This document shows, one piece after another, positions 48,970-58,698 of a stretch of DNA of 64,000 nt. Position 1 is the stretch's first letter, and every line of letters starts with the position of its first letter. A program made the position numbers and the translations under genes. This DNA is from Micromonospora tulbaghiae (GTDB lineage: Bacteria; Actinomycetota; Actinomycetes; Mycobacteriales; Micromonosporaceae): the NCBI RefSeq assembly GCF_900091605.1, contig NZ_FMCQ01000008.1, forward strand, positions 300,373 to 364,372, read 5' to 3'. The notes under the pieces were generated by a model. It was not told the origin of the DNA, did no database searches, and worked only from the letters and a program-made list of their open reading frames with translations.

Positions 48970-50166
48970 GTGGAGCGTCGCTTCGGCATGCCCGGACACG
49001 TGCTGTTCCTCAACTGGCGAGACACTCGCAACCCCGAGGGCGGCGGTTCCGAGGTGTACGTGGAACGGATCGCCGCCGAGCTGGTGGCGCGCGGATTCCG
49101 CGCCACCCTGTTCTGCGCCGCGCACCGCGAAGCCCCCGCCGACGAGGTCAACGACGAGGGCATCCGGTTCGTCCGGCGCGGCGGCCGGCACACCGTCTAC
49201 CTCTGGGCCGCGCTCTGCTACCTGGCCGGGGCGTTCGGCCTCGGCCCGCTCGCCGCGCGGCGGGGCGGCCGGCCGGACATCCTCGTCGACGTCTGCAACG
49301 GCCTGCCGTTCCTCTCCCCGCTCTGGGCCCGGCGCCCGGTGGTCAAGCTGATCCACCACGTGCACCGCGAGCAGTGGCCGGTGGTCCTGCCGCAGTGGGC
49401 CGCCCGGTTCGGCTGGTGGGTCGAGTCGTCGCTGGCGGTACGCGTCTACCGGCGCTGCCGGTACGTCACCGTGTCCGAGGCGACCCGGCGTGAACTCGCC
49501 ACCCTCGGCGTACCGCCGGAGCAGGTCTCGGTGGTCTACAACGGCACGCCGGAGCTGCCCCGAACCGACGCCGAGCGCGCCCCGTTCCCGCTGCTCGTGA
49601 CGCTCAACCGCCTGGTGCCGCACAAGCGGGTGGAGGTGGCGCTGCGCGCGGTCGCGGCGCTCGCCGACGAGCTGCCCCAGCTCCGGCTTGTGGTTGCCGG
49701 GCAGGGCTGGTGGGAGTCGCACCTGCGCGAGGTCGCCGACGAGCTGGACATCACCGACCGGGTGGACTTCCGGGGCTTCGTGACGGAGGAGGAGAAGGCC
49801 GCGCTGCTCGCCTCGGCCTGGGTCGCCCTGACGCCGTCGCTCAAGGAGGGCTGGGGGCTGACGATCGTGGAGGCCGGCGCTGCGGGTACACCGACAGTGG
49901 CGTTCCGGGAGGCGGGTGGCGTCGCGGAGGCGGTGGTCGACGGGCGTACCGGCCTGCTGGCCGACGACATCGACGACTACCTGGCGAAGGTGCGCGCGCT
50001 GCTGCACGACGACGAGATGCGTCAGGAGATGGGCGCCCAGGCCCGGCGGCACGCGGCGAACTTCACCTGGCCGGTGGCGGGGGAACGCTTCGCGACCCTG
50101 CTGGAGACTGCGGACTCGCCCCGCCCGGTCCAGCGGCGGGGCGACCCGTCCTACCTGTTGCCGTAG
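48970..50166 (+). CDS. GT4-family glycosyltransferase
   Basis: This 398-residue enzyme shows a GT-B fold with GGGSEVYVERIAAELVARGF (donor loop), KLIHHVHREQW, VTVSEATRRELATLGVPP, LVTLNRLVPHKRVEVALRAV and the GT4 nucleotide-sugar motif SLKEGWGLTIVEAGAAGTPT (E-x7-E). It would transfer a sugar from a nucleotide donor on the cytoplasmic face. GTG 48970 or ATG 48988 are both possible. Its end overlaps the convergent DUF2613 gene by 16 bp. Confidence 0.9.
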   Translation: MERRFGMPGHVLFLNWRDTRNPEGGGSEVYVERIAAELVARGFRATLFCAAHREAPADEVNDEGIRFVRRGGRHTVYLWAALCYLAGAFGLGPLAARRGGRPDILVDVCNGLPFLSPLWARRPVVKLIHHVHREQWPVVLPQWAARFGWWVESSLAVRVYRRCRYVTVSEATRRELATLGVPPEQVSVVYNGTPELPRTDAERAPFPLLVTLNRLVPHKRVEVALRAVAALADELPQLRLVVAGQGWWESHLREVADELDITDRVDFRGFVTEEEKAALLASAWVALTPSLKEGWGLTIVEAGAAGTPTVAFREAGGVAEAVVDGRTGLLADDIDDYLAKVRALLHDDEMRQEMGAQARRHAANFTWPVAGERFATLLETADSPRPVQRRGDPSYLLP

Positions 50167-50345
50167 ACCTCGGGGGCGTACGGGTCCTGCTTCCCGGCCC
50201 GCTTGGCCGCCTCCGTGGCGTTACGCGCCTCGGTCGCGGCCTCCTCCGCCGTGGCGGTCGCGGCGGCCGAGAGCCCGCCGAGGGCCAGGACCCCGAGCAA
50301 CGCCGCCACCAGGCCGGACACGACAAGGGTCAAAGCTCTACGCAT
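50151..50345 (-). CDS. DUF2613 small membrane protein
   Basis: This 64-residue protein has one membrane helix (LTLVVSGLVAALLGVLALGG) and a short Ala/Glu-rich tail ending YAPEVYGNR, matching DUF2613 of mycobacteria and relatives. GGAGG lies 7 bp upstream of ATG 50345. It lies beside polytopic glycan genes, a context seen in other actinobacteria. Function unknown. Confidence 0.8.
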   Translation of the reverse strand: MRRALTLVVSGLVAALLGVLALGGLSAAATATAEEAATEARNATEAAKRAGKQDPYAPEVYGNR

Positions 50346-50380
50346 GCCATTCCTCCGATGGTGAGACGTGCGAGCGGACG

Positions 50381-52090
50381 TTACCACGCAGTAGCTCGCC
50401 GGCGTAGGGTCGAAAAGGCGGCAGCCATGACCGCCAGAACGGCAGTTCCGCACGCGAGCACGACCAGCCAGCGGCTCGCTCCGGCCCGCGGCGGCGAATC
50501 CGAGGCGGCCGGGTTCCGGTAGAGGCTCAGCGACTCCCCCTCGTACCGGAGGTCGAGACCGGCCAGGACGGCCGGGTCCACTGTGCTCGGTGTGCCGTGC
50601 TGCACCACCACCCAGCGCACGCCGGTGGCCGAGACCGGCCGCCCCTCGGCAAGCACCCGGCGCACCTCGCGCAGGCGCGGATTCTCGCCGGCCACCGCGA
50701 CGTCGTCGACCACGAGCGTGTCGTCGGTGAGCACGGTTCCCGGCAGATAGCGGGGCGCCGGGTCCAGCACCACCCGGCCCGGGTTCCACGGATAGGCCCG
50801 GTAGGTGGTCAGCGGCAGGGCGAGGATCTCACCGGGATCGTCGGGCAGGCGCTCGGCGACCGCCCGCCAGTCCGCCGGGTAGCGCACCGGACTGATCCGG
50901 CCGGCCCCGCCGAACGCCAGGTCCGGCATCGCGGCCACCGGCAGGAGCAGCAGCCCGGCCAGCACGATCCCGCCCACCTCGCGGTCGATCCGGGCAACCA
51001 GCCGTTCGGCGCCGAGCGCCGCGCACACCACCAGCACGAGGGCGTACGGCGCGAGGAACTTCTGCCCGTCGCGGAGCAGCCCCGCCCCGGGCACGTGCGC
51101 CACCGCCCAGCTCAGCGCCGCGTTGCCGCCGGGCAGCACGGCGAGGGCGGCCAGCAGGTACGCGCCGCCGGCCAGCACGCCCAGCCGTACCGCCGCGCCC
51201 GCCGGCAGCCGACGCCGCAACAGGCCGGCGCCGACCACGGCCAGCACCACGAGCACCACTGTCGCCAGCGGGGCCAGCGTGGCGGACCGGCTGGCCGGAG
51301 TGGCCTGCACGTTCCAGATGCCGCCGGTGCCCGCGAGCGCCACCAGCGGGCCCGCCCAGTTCTCTGCGCGCGCCGCGAACGCCGCCACGCCGGCCGGGTC
51401 GGACGTGCCGCCCGCGCCGGTGACCAGGGCCGCCACGATCCACGGGGCGTTGAGCAGCGCGACACCGCCCACCGCGACCGCGGACAGCCGGAGCCGCGCC
51501 CGGTCCGTCGCCAGCGCCAGCACCGTCGCCAGCGCGATCAGGCCGCCGGTCGGGGTGATCGCGGCGGGAGCGGCGAGCAGCACCACCCGGGCGAGCGCGC
51601 CGTCACGGCCCGCCCGCAGGTCCAGCGCCGCCCGCACCAGCCAGGGCAACGCGGCGTACGCCAGCAGCAGCCCCCACTGCCCGATCAGCAGCCGCTCGGC
51701 CAGGTACGGCGTCCACGCGTACGCCACCGCGGCGACCAGCCGCACCGCACGCCGCTGCGTCGGCACCAGCCGTCCGGCGCCCACGGCGGCGAACAGGACC
51801 GCCCCGGCCAGCGCCACCCGCTGCACCACCCAGCCCGGCACGAGCTGGGTCACCAGCGAGACCAGCGCGTCCATCGGCACCGCCCGGGGCAGGCTCTGCG
51901 CCGGGGCCACCAGATCCCAGCTCAGCGGCTGCCGGGGGACGAACACCATGTCGTACCGCAGCGCGTAGCCCGGCGCCGCGAGCGGAGCCAGGATCAACGC
52001 GGTGACGACGACCGCCCCGAGGTACAGCGGCAGCGTCTCCCGCCACCGCCGGACCGCGGGGCCGCCGGCCTCGGCGGGGCGTCCGGTCAT
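50381..52090 (-). CDS. Polytopic membrane protein of an envelope glycan cluster
   Basis: This 569-residue protein has about 12 membrane helices. The loop RYDMVFVPRQPLSWDL following the first helix, YAWTPYLAERLLIGQWGLLL and the large periplasmic C-terminal part (RYPADWRAVAERLPDDPGEI) fit a GT-C-type or related membrane protein that acts on lipid-linked sugars. I cannot see a clear catalytic Asp pair. ATG 52090 overlaps the upstream gene's stop by one base, so the two are coupled. Confidence 0.75.
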   Translation of the reverse strand: MTGRPAEAGGPAVRRWRETLPLYLGAVVVTALILAPLAAPGYALRYDMVFVPRQPLSWDLVAPAQSLPRAVPMDALVSLVTQLVPGWVVQRVALAGAVLFAAVGAGRLVPTQRRAVRLVAAVAYAWTPYLAERLLIGQWGLLLAYAALPWLVRAALDLRAGRDGALARVVLLAAPAAITPTGGLIALATVLALATDRARLRLSAVAVGGVALLNAPWIVAALVTGAGGTSDPAGVAAFAARAENWAGPLVALAGTGGIWNVQATPASRSATLAPLATVVLVVLAVVGAGLLRRRLPAGAAVRLGVLAGGAYLLAALAVLPGGNAALSWAVAHVPGAGLLRDGQKFLAPYALVLVVCAALGAERLVARIDREVGGIVLAGLLLLPVAAMPDLAFGGAGRISPVRYPADWRAVAERLPDDPGEILALPLTTYRAYPWNPGRVVLDPAPRYLPGTVLTDDTLVVDDVAVAGENPRLREVRRVLAEGRPVSATGVRWVVVQHGTPSTVDPAVLAGLDLRYEGESLSLYRNPAASDSPPRAGASRWLVVLACGTAVLAVMAAAFSTLRRRATAW

Positions 52091-53973
52091 TACGGCTTCG
52101 GCACCGCCCGGCCGATGGTGACGAGGTTGGTGCACAACCTGACGCCCGGCGTGTTCACGGTCAGCTCGACGGCGGACCCGGCGCCCTCCAGCATGAAGAA
52201 CACGTCGTTCAGACCGCTCTTGAGCGTGAGTTCCCGGGTGGCGTCGCCGAGCTTGAACACCGCCGTCGAGTCACCGGAGCTGACGTAGCCGAAGTGCACG
52301 ACGTACGGCCACTCCACCAGATAGCCGTCCATCGGGATCCGGACGGTCCGGCCGCCCTCGGCCAGGTGCCCGCAGCCCTCCACGGTGCCGGGCGCGACCT
52401 TGCGTCCCTCGACTACGACCGGACGGATCCGGCCGTTCTCGTCGAACGTCGACGGCTTCTCGCTCATCGTCACGAACGTCGGCCGACGGTCCGCCGGGCG
52501 GAAGAAGTGGGACTGGAGGTTGTCCGGCCAGAAGTATCCGGCAACGACCCGGCCCGGGACGGTCGTGTCGAAGAAGACGGTGCCGGGCGGCGCGGCGGCC
52601 AGCTCGGCCTGCGTCGTGGCCAGGTAGTCCCGCCCGTGCTTGATGCTCCAGTTGTCGCCGAACCGCGCGGTGCTCCACAGCGTGCCCACCCCGATGGTGG
52701 CCAGCAGCACGACCATCGAGACAAGACCCACGGCGAAGGCGCCCGGCTCCCGCAGCACAGTCGGCAGCGGCCACGCGGAGACGTCGTCCTCGTCGCTGTC
52801 CTTCATCCCGAGCAGCGCCACCCCGACGCAGATCGCGGCCACCAGCACCACGTCCGCGACGTACCGGGGGACGACGCCGACCAGCGGCCCCAGCGGTCCG
52901 CCGAGCCGGGTCACCGCGAACAGCGCCGCGACCAGGCCGAGGTAGCAGGCGAGCAGCAGCCAGGCCCGCCCGGCGGACGGCCGCCGCCGCACGGTGACCA
53001 CGACCAGCGCCGCGAGCACCGCCCAGGACAGCCACTTCGCGATGTCGTACGGGTCGGACAGCGGCGGCCCGTCACCGGCGTACGTCCAGCGCCACGGCCC
53101 GCCGAGCAGGCCCGGCACCACCGTGTCGCCGATCAGGTCGCCCAGGAAGGAGAAGACCTGCCCGACCGAGGTGGGCTCGTCCAGCCCCCGGGCCGGGCGG
53201 GTCAGGTAGTACGCCAGGTACGCCCCGGACAGCACGGTGAGCATCAGCCACGCCGGCCAGAACCGCACGACGGTGGTCACCAGGCTGCGCCACGCACGGC
53301 CCTTGGTGAACAGGAACGCGGTCAGCAGGAACAGCAGCGGCACGATCAGCAGCGCCTTGGTGTCGAAGAGCAGGCCGAACACCAGCCAGAACGCGACCAG
53401 GACGAGATGCCGTCTCCGGCCGGTGCGCACGTACCGGACCTGGGCCGCCACCGCGAGGACCAGGGCGAGTTGCGGCGGCAGCACCAGCAGCCCGACCAGC
53501 CACAGCGACGACACCTCGAGCGTCAGCGGGCTGAACAGGAACAGGCTCAGCGGGACGAGCAGCCCCCAGCCGGGCCGCAGCAGGTCACGGAGCAGCCGGT
53601 AGAGGGCGATCCCCACCGCCGCCTGCCCGGCCGCCAGCAGCAGGATCCACGGCCAGCCGGCGAAACCGGCCGCCCGGACCATCAACCAGGCGACCGCGAG
53701 CCCGCCCGGCATGAGGTGGTTGTTGAACGTGCCCAGCAGGTAGTCCGGGTCCAGCCGGGTGTCGAGCACCTGCGCGGCGATGACGAACTCGTCCTGCGAG
53801 AACCAGCCACGCGCGGCCAGCCCGGCGCGCGACGCGACGGACACGATGATGAGGGCGATCGCGACCGCGCGGACGCGGTCGGCGGCTATCCAACGACCGA
53901 GTGGTCCGGGTCCGTCGTCCTCCGCGCCGACGGCTGCCGGATGCGTCTCGGCCGCTGCTTGTGGCATTGACAT
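52090..53973 (-). CDS. Polytopic membrane protein, putative GT-C-type glycosyltransferase
   Basis: This 627-residue protein has about 11 helices. The first periplasmic loop carries SQDEFVIAAQVLDTRLDPDY, with a D-E pair placed as in GT-C transferases, followed by LLGTFNNHLMPGGLAVAWLM. The C-terminal 200 residues form a periplasmic domain (RKVAPGTVEGCGHLAEGGRT, MDGYLVEWPYVVHFGYVS). It is divergent from the AftD-like gene 162 bp away, and coupled to the next membrane protein. The donor and acceptor are unknown. Confidence 0.8.
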   Translation of the reverse strand: MSMPQAAAETHPAAVGAEDDGPGPLGRWIAADRVRAVAIALIIVSVASRAGLAARGWFSQDEFVIAAQVLDTRLDPDYLLGTFNNHLMPGGLAVAWLMVRAAGFAGWPWILLLAAGQAAVGIALYRLLRDLLRPGWGLLVPLSLFLFSPLTLEVSSLWLVGLLVLPPQLALVLAVAAQVRYVRTGRRRHLVLVAFWLVFGLLFDTKALLIVPLLFLLTAFLFTKGRAWRSLVTTVVRFWPAWLMLTVLSGAYLAYYLTRPARGLDEPTSVGQVFSFLGDLIGDTVVPGLLGGPWRWTYAGDGPPLSDPYDIAKWLSWAVLAALVVVTVRRRPSAGRAWLLLACYLGLVAALFAVTRLGGPLGPLVGVVPRYVADVVLVAAICVGVALLGMKDSDEDDVSAWPLPTVLREPGAFAVGLVSMVVLLATIGVGTLWSTARFGDNWSIKHGRDYLATTQAELAAAPPGTVFFDTTVPGRVVAGYFWPDNLQSHFFRPADRRPTFVTMSEKPSTFDENGRIRPVVVEGRKVAPGTVEGCGHLAEGGRTVRIPMDGYLVEWPYVVHFGYVSSGDSTAVFKLGDATRELTLKSGLNDVFFMLEGAGSAVELTVNTPGVRLCTNLVTIGRAVPKP

Positions 53974-54135
53974 GGTCGGCAGCCTGCCACACGCTTACAC
54001 GCCGTGGGGACGGCCGTTCTCCTGATAACGCCCCGCAGCGCCCCCAGGTCGCCGCCGCGCGTCCGGTCCGGATAACGTCGCGCGACACGCGTCATGTTGC
54101 AGGTGCGCGTACGGCCGGCGAGACAGGAGCCGAAA

Positions 54136-57100
54136 ATGCGTGCGGACGGGACGACAACGTCGCCGACGGGGACGGACACCCCCGCCCGGGAGACCGGCCG
54201 TGCCCGGCAGACTGCCCGACGGTTCCGGCACCTGACGATCTGTCTCGCGCTCACCGCCCTCGCCTTCCAGCAGGCACCCGGACAGGTCGTCCCGGACACC
54301 AAGGTCGACCTGAACGTCAACCCGGCGGGGTGGCTGCTGCGCTCGCTGCACCTGTGGGATCCCACCGGCACGTTCGGCCAGCTCCAGAACCAGGCGTACG
54401 GATATCTCTGGCCGATGGGCCCGTTCTTCCTGCTCGGGACGGAACTGGGCATCGCGCCGTGGATCGTCCAGCGGTTGTGGTGGGCGCTGCTGTTCTGCGT
54501 CGCGTACCTCGGTGTGGTGCGGCTGGCCGGCCGGCTCGGCATCGGCAGCCCCGCCGGCCGGATGATCGCCGGTGTCGCGTTCGCGCTGTCCCCGCGCATC
54601 CTGACCCAGCTCGGCTGGTCGTCGGTGGAGTCCTGGCCCAGCGCCGTCGCGCCGTGGGTGCTCATCCCGCTCGTGGGACTCGCCCGGGGCTCCCGCCTGC
54701 GCCGCGCGGTCGCCGGGTCGGCGGTCGCCGTCGCCTGCGCGGGCGGCGTCAACGCCACCGCCGTCGCCGCCGTGGTGCCGCTCGCCCTGCTCTGGCTCGC
54801 CACGCTCCGGCCGCTGCGCCGCCGTGTCACCGCCCTCGCCGCCTGGTGCGGCGCGGTCGCCCTGGCCACCGCGTGGTGGCTCATCCCGCTGCTGGTCCTC
54901 GGCCGGTACAGCCCGCCCTTCCTGGACTACATCGAGACCGCCCGCAACACCACGAGCGTCACCGACGCGGTGACGACGTTGCGCGGCGCCTCCTACTGGG
55001 TCGCGTACCTGGCCTCCCCGTTCGGCGCGAACATCCCGGCCGGCGCGCGGCTGGCCAACGACACGCTGCTCGTCGTGGCCACCCTGGCGGTGGCCGTGCT
55101 CGGGGTGCTCGGGCTGTCCCGGCGCGGGATGCCGCACCGCCGGTTCCTCATCACCGGCCTGCTGCTCGGCGTCGCGCTCGTCGGGCTCGGGCACACCGGC
55201 GACCTGCCGAACATCCTCGCCGGGCCGCAGCAGCAGTTCCTCGACGGCATCGGCGCTCCGCTGCGCAACGTGCACAAGTTCGACGTGCTGCTCCGCCTGC
55301 CGCTGGCACTCGGCCTGGCGCACCTGGTCAGCCTCGCCGTACGCGCCGCCCGGACCGCGCCCGAGCAGCGCCGCGGTCGTGCCACGGCCCGGGCCTGGCT
55401 CACCGCCGGCACGGCCATGGTCGCGGTTGCGGGCGTCGCCTCACCGGCGCTCGCCGGTGGCCTCGCCACCCCGGGCGCGGTCAAGGACGTGCCCGGCTAC
55501 TGGCACCAGGCCACCGACTGGCTGGACGCCAACACCGGACGCGGGCGCGTGCTCGTGGTCCCCGCCGCGCGCTTCCCCACGTACGACTGGGGCAGCACCA
55601 CCGACGAGATCGCCCAGCCGCTGCTCGACAGCCGGTGGGCGGTCCGCAACGCCATCCCGTTCACCCCGCCCGCCACGATCCGGCTGCTGGACGCGATCGA
55701 GTCGACGCTCGCCACCGGCGCCGGGTCGAACGGCCTGGCCGATCTGCTCGCCCGCTCCGGGATCAGCCACGTCCTGTTCCGCGCCGACCTCGACCACGGC
55801 CGCTCGGACACGGCCCGCCCGGCGGTCGTCCGGCAGGCGCTGGAACGCTCACCCGGGCTGACCCGCGTCGTGGCCTTCGGCCCGGTACGCGGCGGCTCCG
55901 ACTCCCCGGACGAGTTCCGCGACCAGGGCCTGGACGTGCCCGGCCGGGCACTCGAGGTGTACCGGGTGGACCGGGCCGTCCAGCCGGTGGTCGCGTACGA
56001 CCGCGACGACGTGACCACTGTCGTCGGCGGTCCCGAGTCGCTGCTCGACCTGGCCGCCTCGGGCCAGCTGAGCGCCGCGCCCACGGTCCTGGCCGGCGAC
56101 GCGAAGGCCGGCGGGACCACCGGGCCGGTCGTGATGACCGACGGGCTGCGGCGGCGCGACGTCTCGTTCGGCCGGCTGCGCGACAACTCCTCCCAGACGC
56201 TCACCGCCGGCGACACCTTCGCGGTGTCCGCGCCCGCGCACGACTATCTGCCCGACTGGGGACCGGAGTGGTCGACGGTCGCCCGCTTCGAGGGCATCAG
56301 CGGGATCCGCGCCTCGACCGCCCGCTCCCAGATCGACGCGACCGGCGGCGCCCGGCCGGAATACCAGCCGTACGCGGCGATGGACGGGAACACCGCCACG
56401 TCCTGGCGCTCGGCGCCGCACTCGCGCAGCGACAGGCAGTGGATCGAGGTGAACCTGGCGAACCCGACCCGGGTCACCCGGGTGGAGGTGTGGTTCGACC
56501 TGAAGGCCGACGCCCTGCCCACCACGGTCACCGTGACCGCCGGGTACGAGAGCCGCACCGTCGAGCAGTTCGGTGACCACATGGTCTTCGAGCTGCCCGG
56601 CGTCCACGCCACCCGCAAGGTCGAGGTCTCCGTCGACGCCGCGTTCGACCTGCGCCCGTTCGGCGACAAGTCGGTCGGCATCACCGAGATCAAGATTCCC
56701 GGAGTCGAGACCGGCCGGACGCTCCAGTTGCCCGCCGCCCCCGCCACCGACCAGCCGGCCGGTGTCGTCGTGTCGGCCGCGCCGTCCACGCCCGCCTGCT
56801 TCACCGTCGACGGCCGCCCGCGCTGCTCCACCGACGCGATCCGCGGCTCGGAGGACGCCTCCACCATCGACCGCACCTTCACGCTGCCGATGGCCGGGAC
56901 GTACGACGCGAAGCTGTGGGCACGACCGACGCCCGGCCCGGAGCTGAACGCCGCCCTGGACAAGCTGGTCGCCGACGCCCAGCCGTTGCGCCTCGCGCCG
57001 CAGGTCACCGCGTCCTCGACGGCAGTGCCCGACCCGGCCGGCCGGCCCGGCGCGGTCCTCGACGGCGACCCGGCCACGAGCTGGTCACCGGCGCTGAACG

Positions 57101-58698
57101 ACGAGGCGCCGATCCTGCGCCTCACCTGGCTCGAACCGCAGGTCATCAGCCGGATCCGCTTCACCGTCGAGGAGGGGACCGCCGCCACCCGGCTCGGCAG
57201 CGTACGGGTGGTCGGCGACGACGGGTTCCGCAGCAACCTGCTCACCAACGACGGCGTGCTCACGCTCGACCCGCCGATGCGGACCGACGAGATCACCATC
57301 CAGTTCCTCGACAAGCCGTCCGCCACCAGCACCGACCCGTACGGCCTGCGGCTGCCCGAGGCGTTGCCCGTCGCGGTCGGCGAGGTGACGGTGCTGCCCC
57401 TCGGTACCACCGTCGCACCCCGTCCGGAGACCCCGCTGAAGCTGGCCTGCGGTTCGGGCCCGACGCTCCAGGTGGGGTCGTCCCGGATCACCACCACGCT
57501 CACCGGCACGGTGCGCGACCTGCTGGAACTGCGCGAGATGCCGGTCACCGCCTGCGGCCGGAACACGCCCCGGCAGCTCGACCTGGGCAGCGGCGAGCAC
57601 CGCGTCGTCACCACGGCGAGCACGCTCGCCACCGCCACCCGGGTCGCGCTGGCGCCACGCACCGCCACGCCCGCCGCGGCGGCCACCGCCAGCGACATCG
57701 AGGTGGGTTCCTGGTCGGCCACCGAGCGGCGGGTACGGGTTTCCGAGCACCCCGTCGACCGGGTGCTCGCGGTACGGGAGAACACCAACACCGGCTGGCA
57801 GGCGACCATCGGCGGGAAGACGCTCACCCCGCTCGTGGTGGACGGCTGGCAGCAGGGCTGGATCCTTCCCGCCGGTGTCTCCGGGGACGTGGTGCTGCGC
57901 TTCACGCCGGACACCCCGTACCGGATGGGTCTGCTGCTCGGCGGGGTTCTGCTGGCGGCGGTGGTCCTGCTCGCGGTGCTGCCTGATCGCCGGCCGGCCG
58001 GGGACCGGGCGGTCGCCGTCGTGCCGGCGGCCCGTCGACGGCTCACCCGCTCGCTGCCGCTGCTCGCAGTCGGCGCGGCCGCGCTCGTCCTCCACAGCGG
58101 TCTGCTCGGCGCCCTGCTGGTCGCGGCGGGCTTCATGCTCGCCGTACCCGGGCCGCGCCGCCTGCCCTGGATCGGTGACCCCCGGCGGGTCAGGAGGATC
58201 GCCCGGGCCGCCGAGACGTGGCTTCCCGGCGCGCTCGTGGTGCTCGCCGGATGGGTCTACCTGGAATCGGCCGACCAGCACACCGACGCGCTGCCGCAGC
58301 TCCTCACGGTCGCCGCCCTGGGCGCGCTCTGGCTCTCCACGACCGCCCGCCGACGGCCCGTACGCCGGATCCGCCCGGCCTCGGCGGCGGGCCCGGCCGT
58401 GCCGGCCCCCCGGGCGCCGACGCCCGTCCCCGCCCTCGCCGCCGCGGCCGTCGCCGCTCCCGCCGACCACACCGACCCGGGCGCGGGTCCTGATCGAGGA
58501 CCGGACCTCGACGCCGACCCGGACGCGGACCGAGGTGCCGACCCGGACGCGGACCGAGGTGCCGACCCGGACGCGGACCGAGGTGCCGACCCGGACGGTC
58601 GGGCCGAGCCGGACCCGGACGGTCGGGCCGAGCCGGACCCGGACGGTCGGGCCGAGCCGGGCGGCGACCCGGTGTCCCGCGTCTCGGAGATCACGTGA
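54136..58698 (+). CDS. aftD: AftD-type alpha-(1->3)-arabinofuranosyltransferase
   Basis: This 1520-residue protein starts at ATG 54136 with an AGGAG site. The GT-C half has the AftD/DUF3367 sequence QQAPGQVVPDTKVDLNVNPA, GYLWPMGPFFLLGTELGIAP, and about 11 helices. A large periplasmic region contains two discoidin-like (F5/8C) modules, at about residues 730-860 (PYAAMDGNTATSWRSA) and 955-1080 (GAVLDGDPATSWSPAL). Two to four further helices follow. In mycobacteria AftD adds arabinose to arabinogalactan and lipoarabinomannan from decaprenyl-phosphoarabinose. Micromonospora walls contain arabinose, so a similar role is plausible. The C-terminus has a DNA-level tandem repeat. The flippase gene overlaps by 4 bp. 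Confidence 0.9.
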   Translation: MRADGTTTSPTGTDTPARETGRARQTARRFRHLTICLALTALAFQQAPGQVVPDTKVDLNVNPAGWLLRSLHLWDPTGTFGQLQNQAYGYLWPMGPFFLLGTELGIAPWIVQRLWWALLFCVAYLGVVRLAGRLGIGSPAGRMIAGVAFALSPRILTQLGWSSVESWPSAVAPWVLIPLVGLARGSRLRRAVAGSAVAVACAGGVNATAVAAVVPLALLWLATLRPLRRRVTALAAWCGAVALATAWWLIPLLVLGRYSPPFLDYIETARNTTSVTDAVTTLRGASYWVAYLASPFGANIPAGARLANDTLLVVATLAVAVLGVLGLSRRGMPHRRFLITGLLLGVALVGLGHTGDLPNILAGPQQQFLDGIGAPLRNVHKFDVLLRLPLALGLAHLVSLAVRAARTAPEQRRGRATARAWLTAGTAMVAVAGVASPALAGGLATPGAVKDVPGYWHQATDWLDANTGRGRVLVVPAARFPTYDWGSTTDEIAQPLLDSRWAVRNAIPFTPPATIRLLDAIESTLATGAGSNGLADLLARSGISHVLFRADLDHGRSDTARPAVVRQALERSPGLTRVVAFGPVRGGSDSPDEFRDQGLDVPGRALEVYRVDRAVQPVVAYDRDDVTTVVGGPESLLDLAASGQLSAAPTVLAGDAKAGGTTGPVVMTDGLRRRDVSFGRLRDNSSQTLTAGDTFAVSAPAHDYLPDWGPEWSTVARFEGISGIRASTARSQIDATGGARPEYQPYAAMDGNTATSWRSAPHSRSDRQWIEVNLANPTRVTRVEVWFDLKADALPTTVTVTAGYESRTVEQFGDHMVFELPGVHATRKVEVSVDAAFDLRPFGDKSVGITEIKIPGVETGRTLQLPAAPATDQPAGVVVSAAPSTPACFTVDGRPRCSTDAIRGSEDASTIDRTFTLPMAGTYDAKLWARPTPGPELNAALDKLVADAQPLRLAPQVTASSTAVPDPAGRPGAVLDGDPATSWSPALNDEAPILRLTWLEPQVISRIRFTVEEGTAATRLGSVRVVGDDGFRSNLLTNDGVLTLDPPMRTDEITIQFLDKPSATSTDPYGLRLPEALPVAVGEVTVLPLGTTVAPRPETPLKLACGSGPTLQVGSSRITTTLTGTVRDLLELREMPVTACGRNTPRQLDLGSGEHRVVTTASTLATATRVALAPRTATPAAAATASDIEVGSWSATERRVRVSEHPVDRVLAVRENTNTGWQATIGGKTLTPLVVDGWQQGWILPAGVSGDVVLRFTPDTPYRMGLLLGGVLLAAVVLLAVLPDRRPAGDRAVAVVPAARRRLTRSLPLLAVGAAALVLHSGLLGALLVAAGFMLAVPGPRRLPWIGDPRRVRRIARAAETWLPGALVVLAGWVYLESADQHTDALPQLLTVAALGALWLSTTARRRPVRRIRPASAAGPAVPAPRAPTPVPALAAAAVAAPADHTDPGAGPDRGPDLDADPDADRGADPDADRGADPDADRGADPDGRAEPDPDGRAEPDPDGRAEPGGDPVSRVSEIT
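58521..58662 (+). repeat. Tandem 24-bp repeats encoding the acidic AftD tail
   Basis: Two adjacent 24-bp units are repeated about three times each. They encode DADRGADP (three copies) and DGRAEPDP (about two and a half copies). The near-identity at DNA level implies recent slippage, and copy number probably differs between strains. Confidence 0.85.
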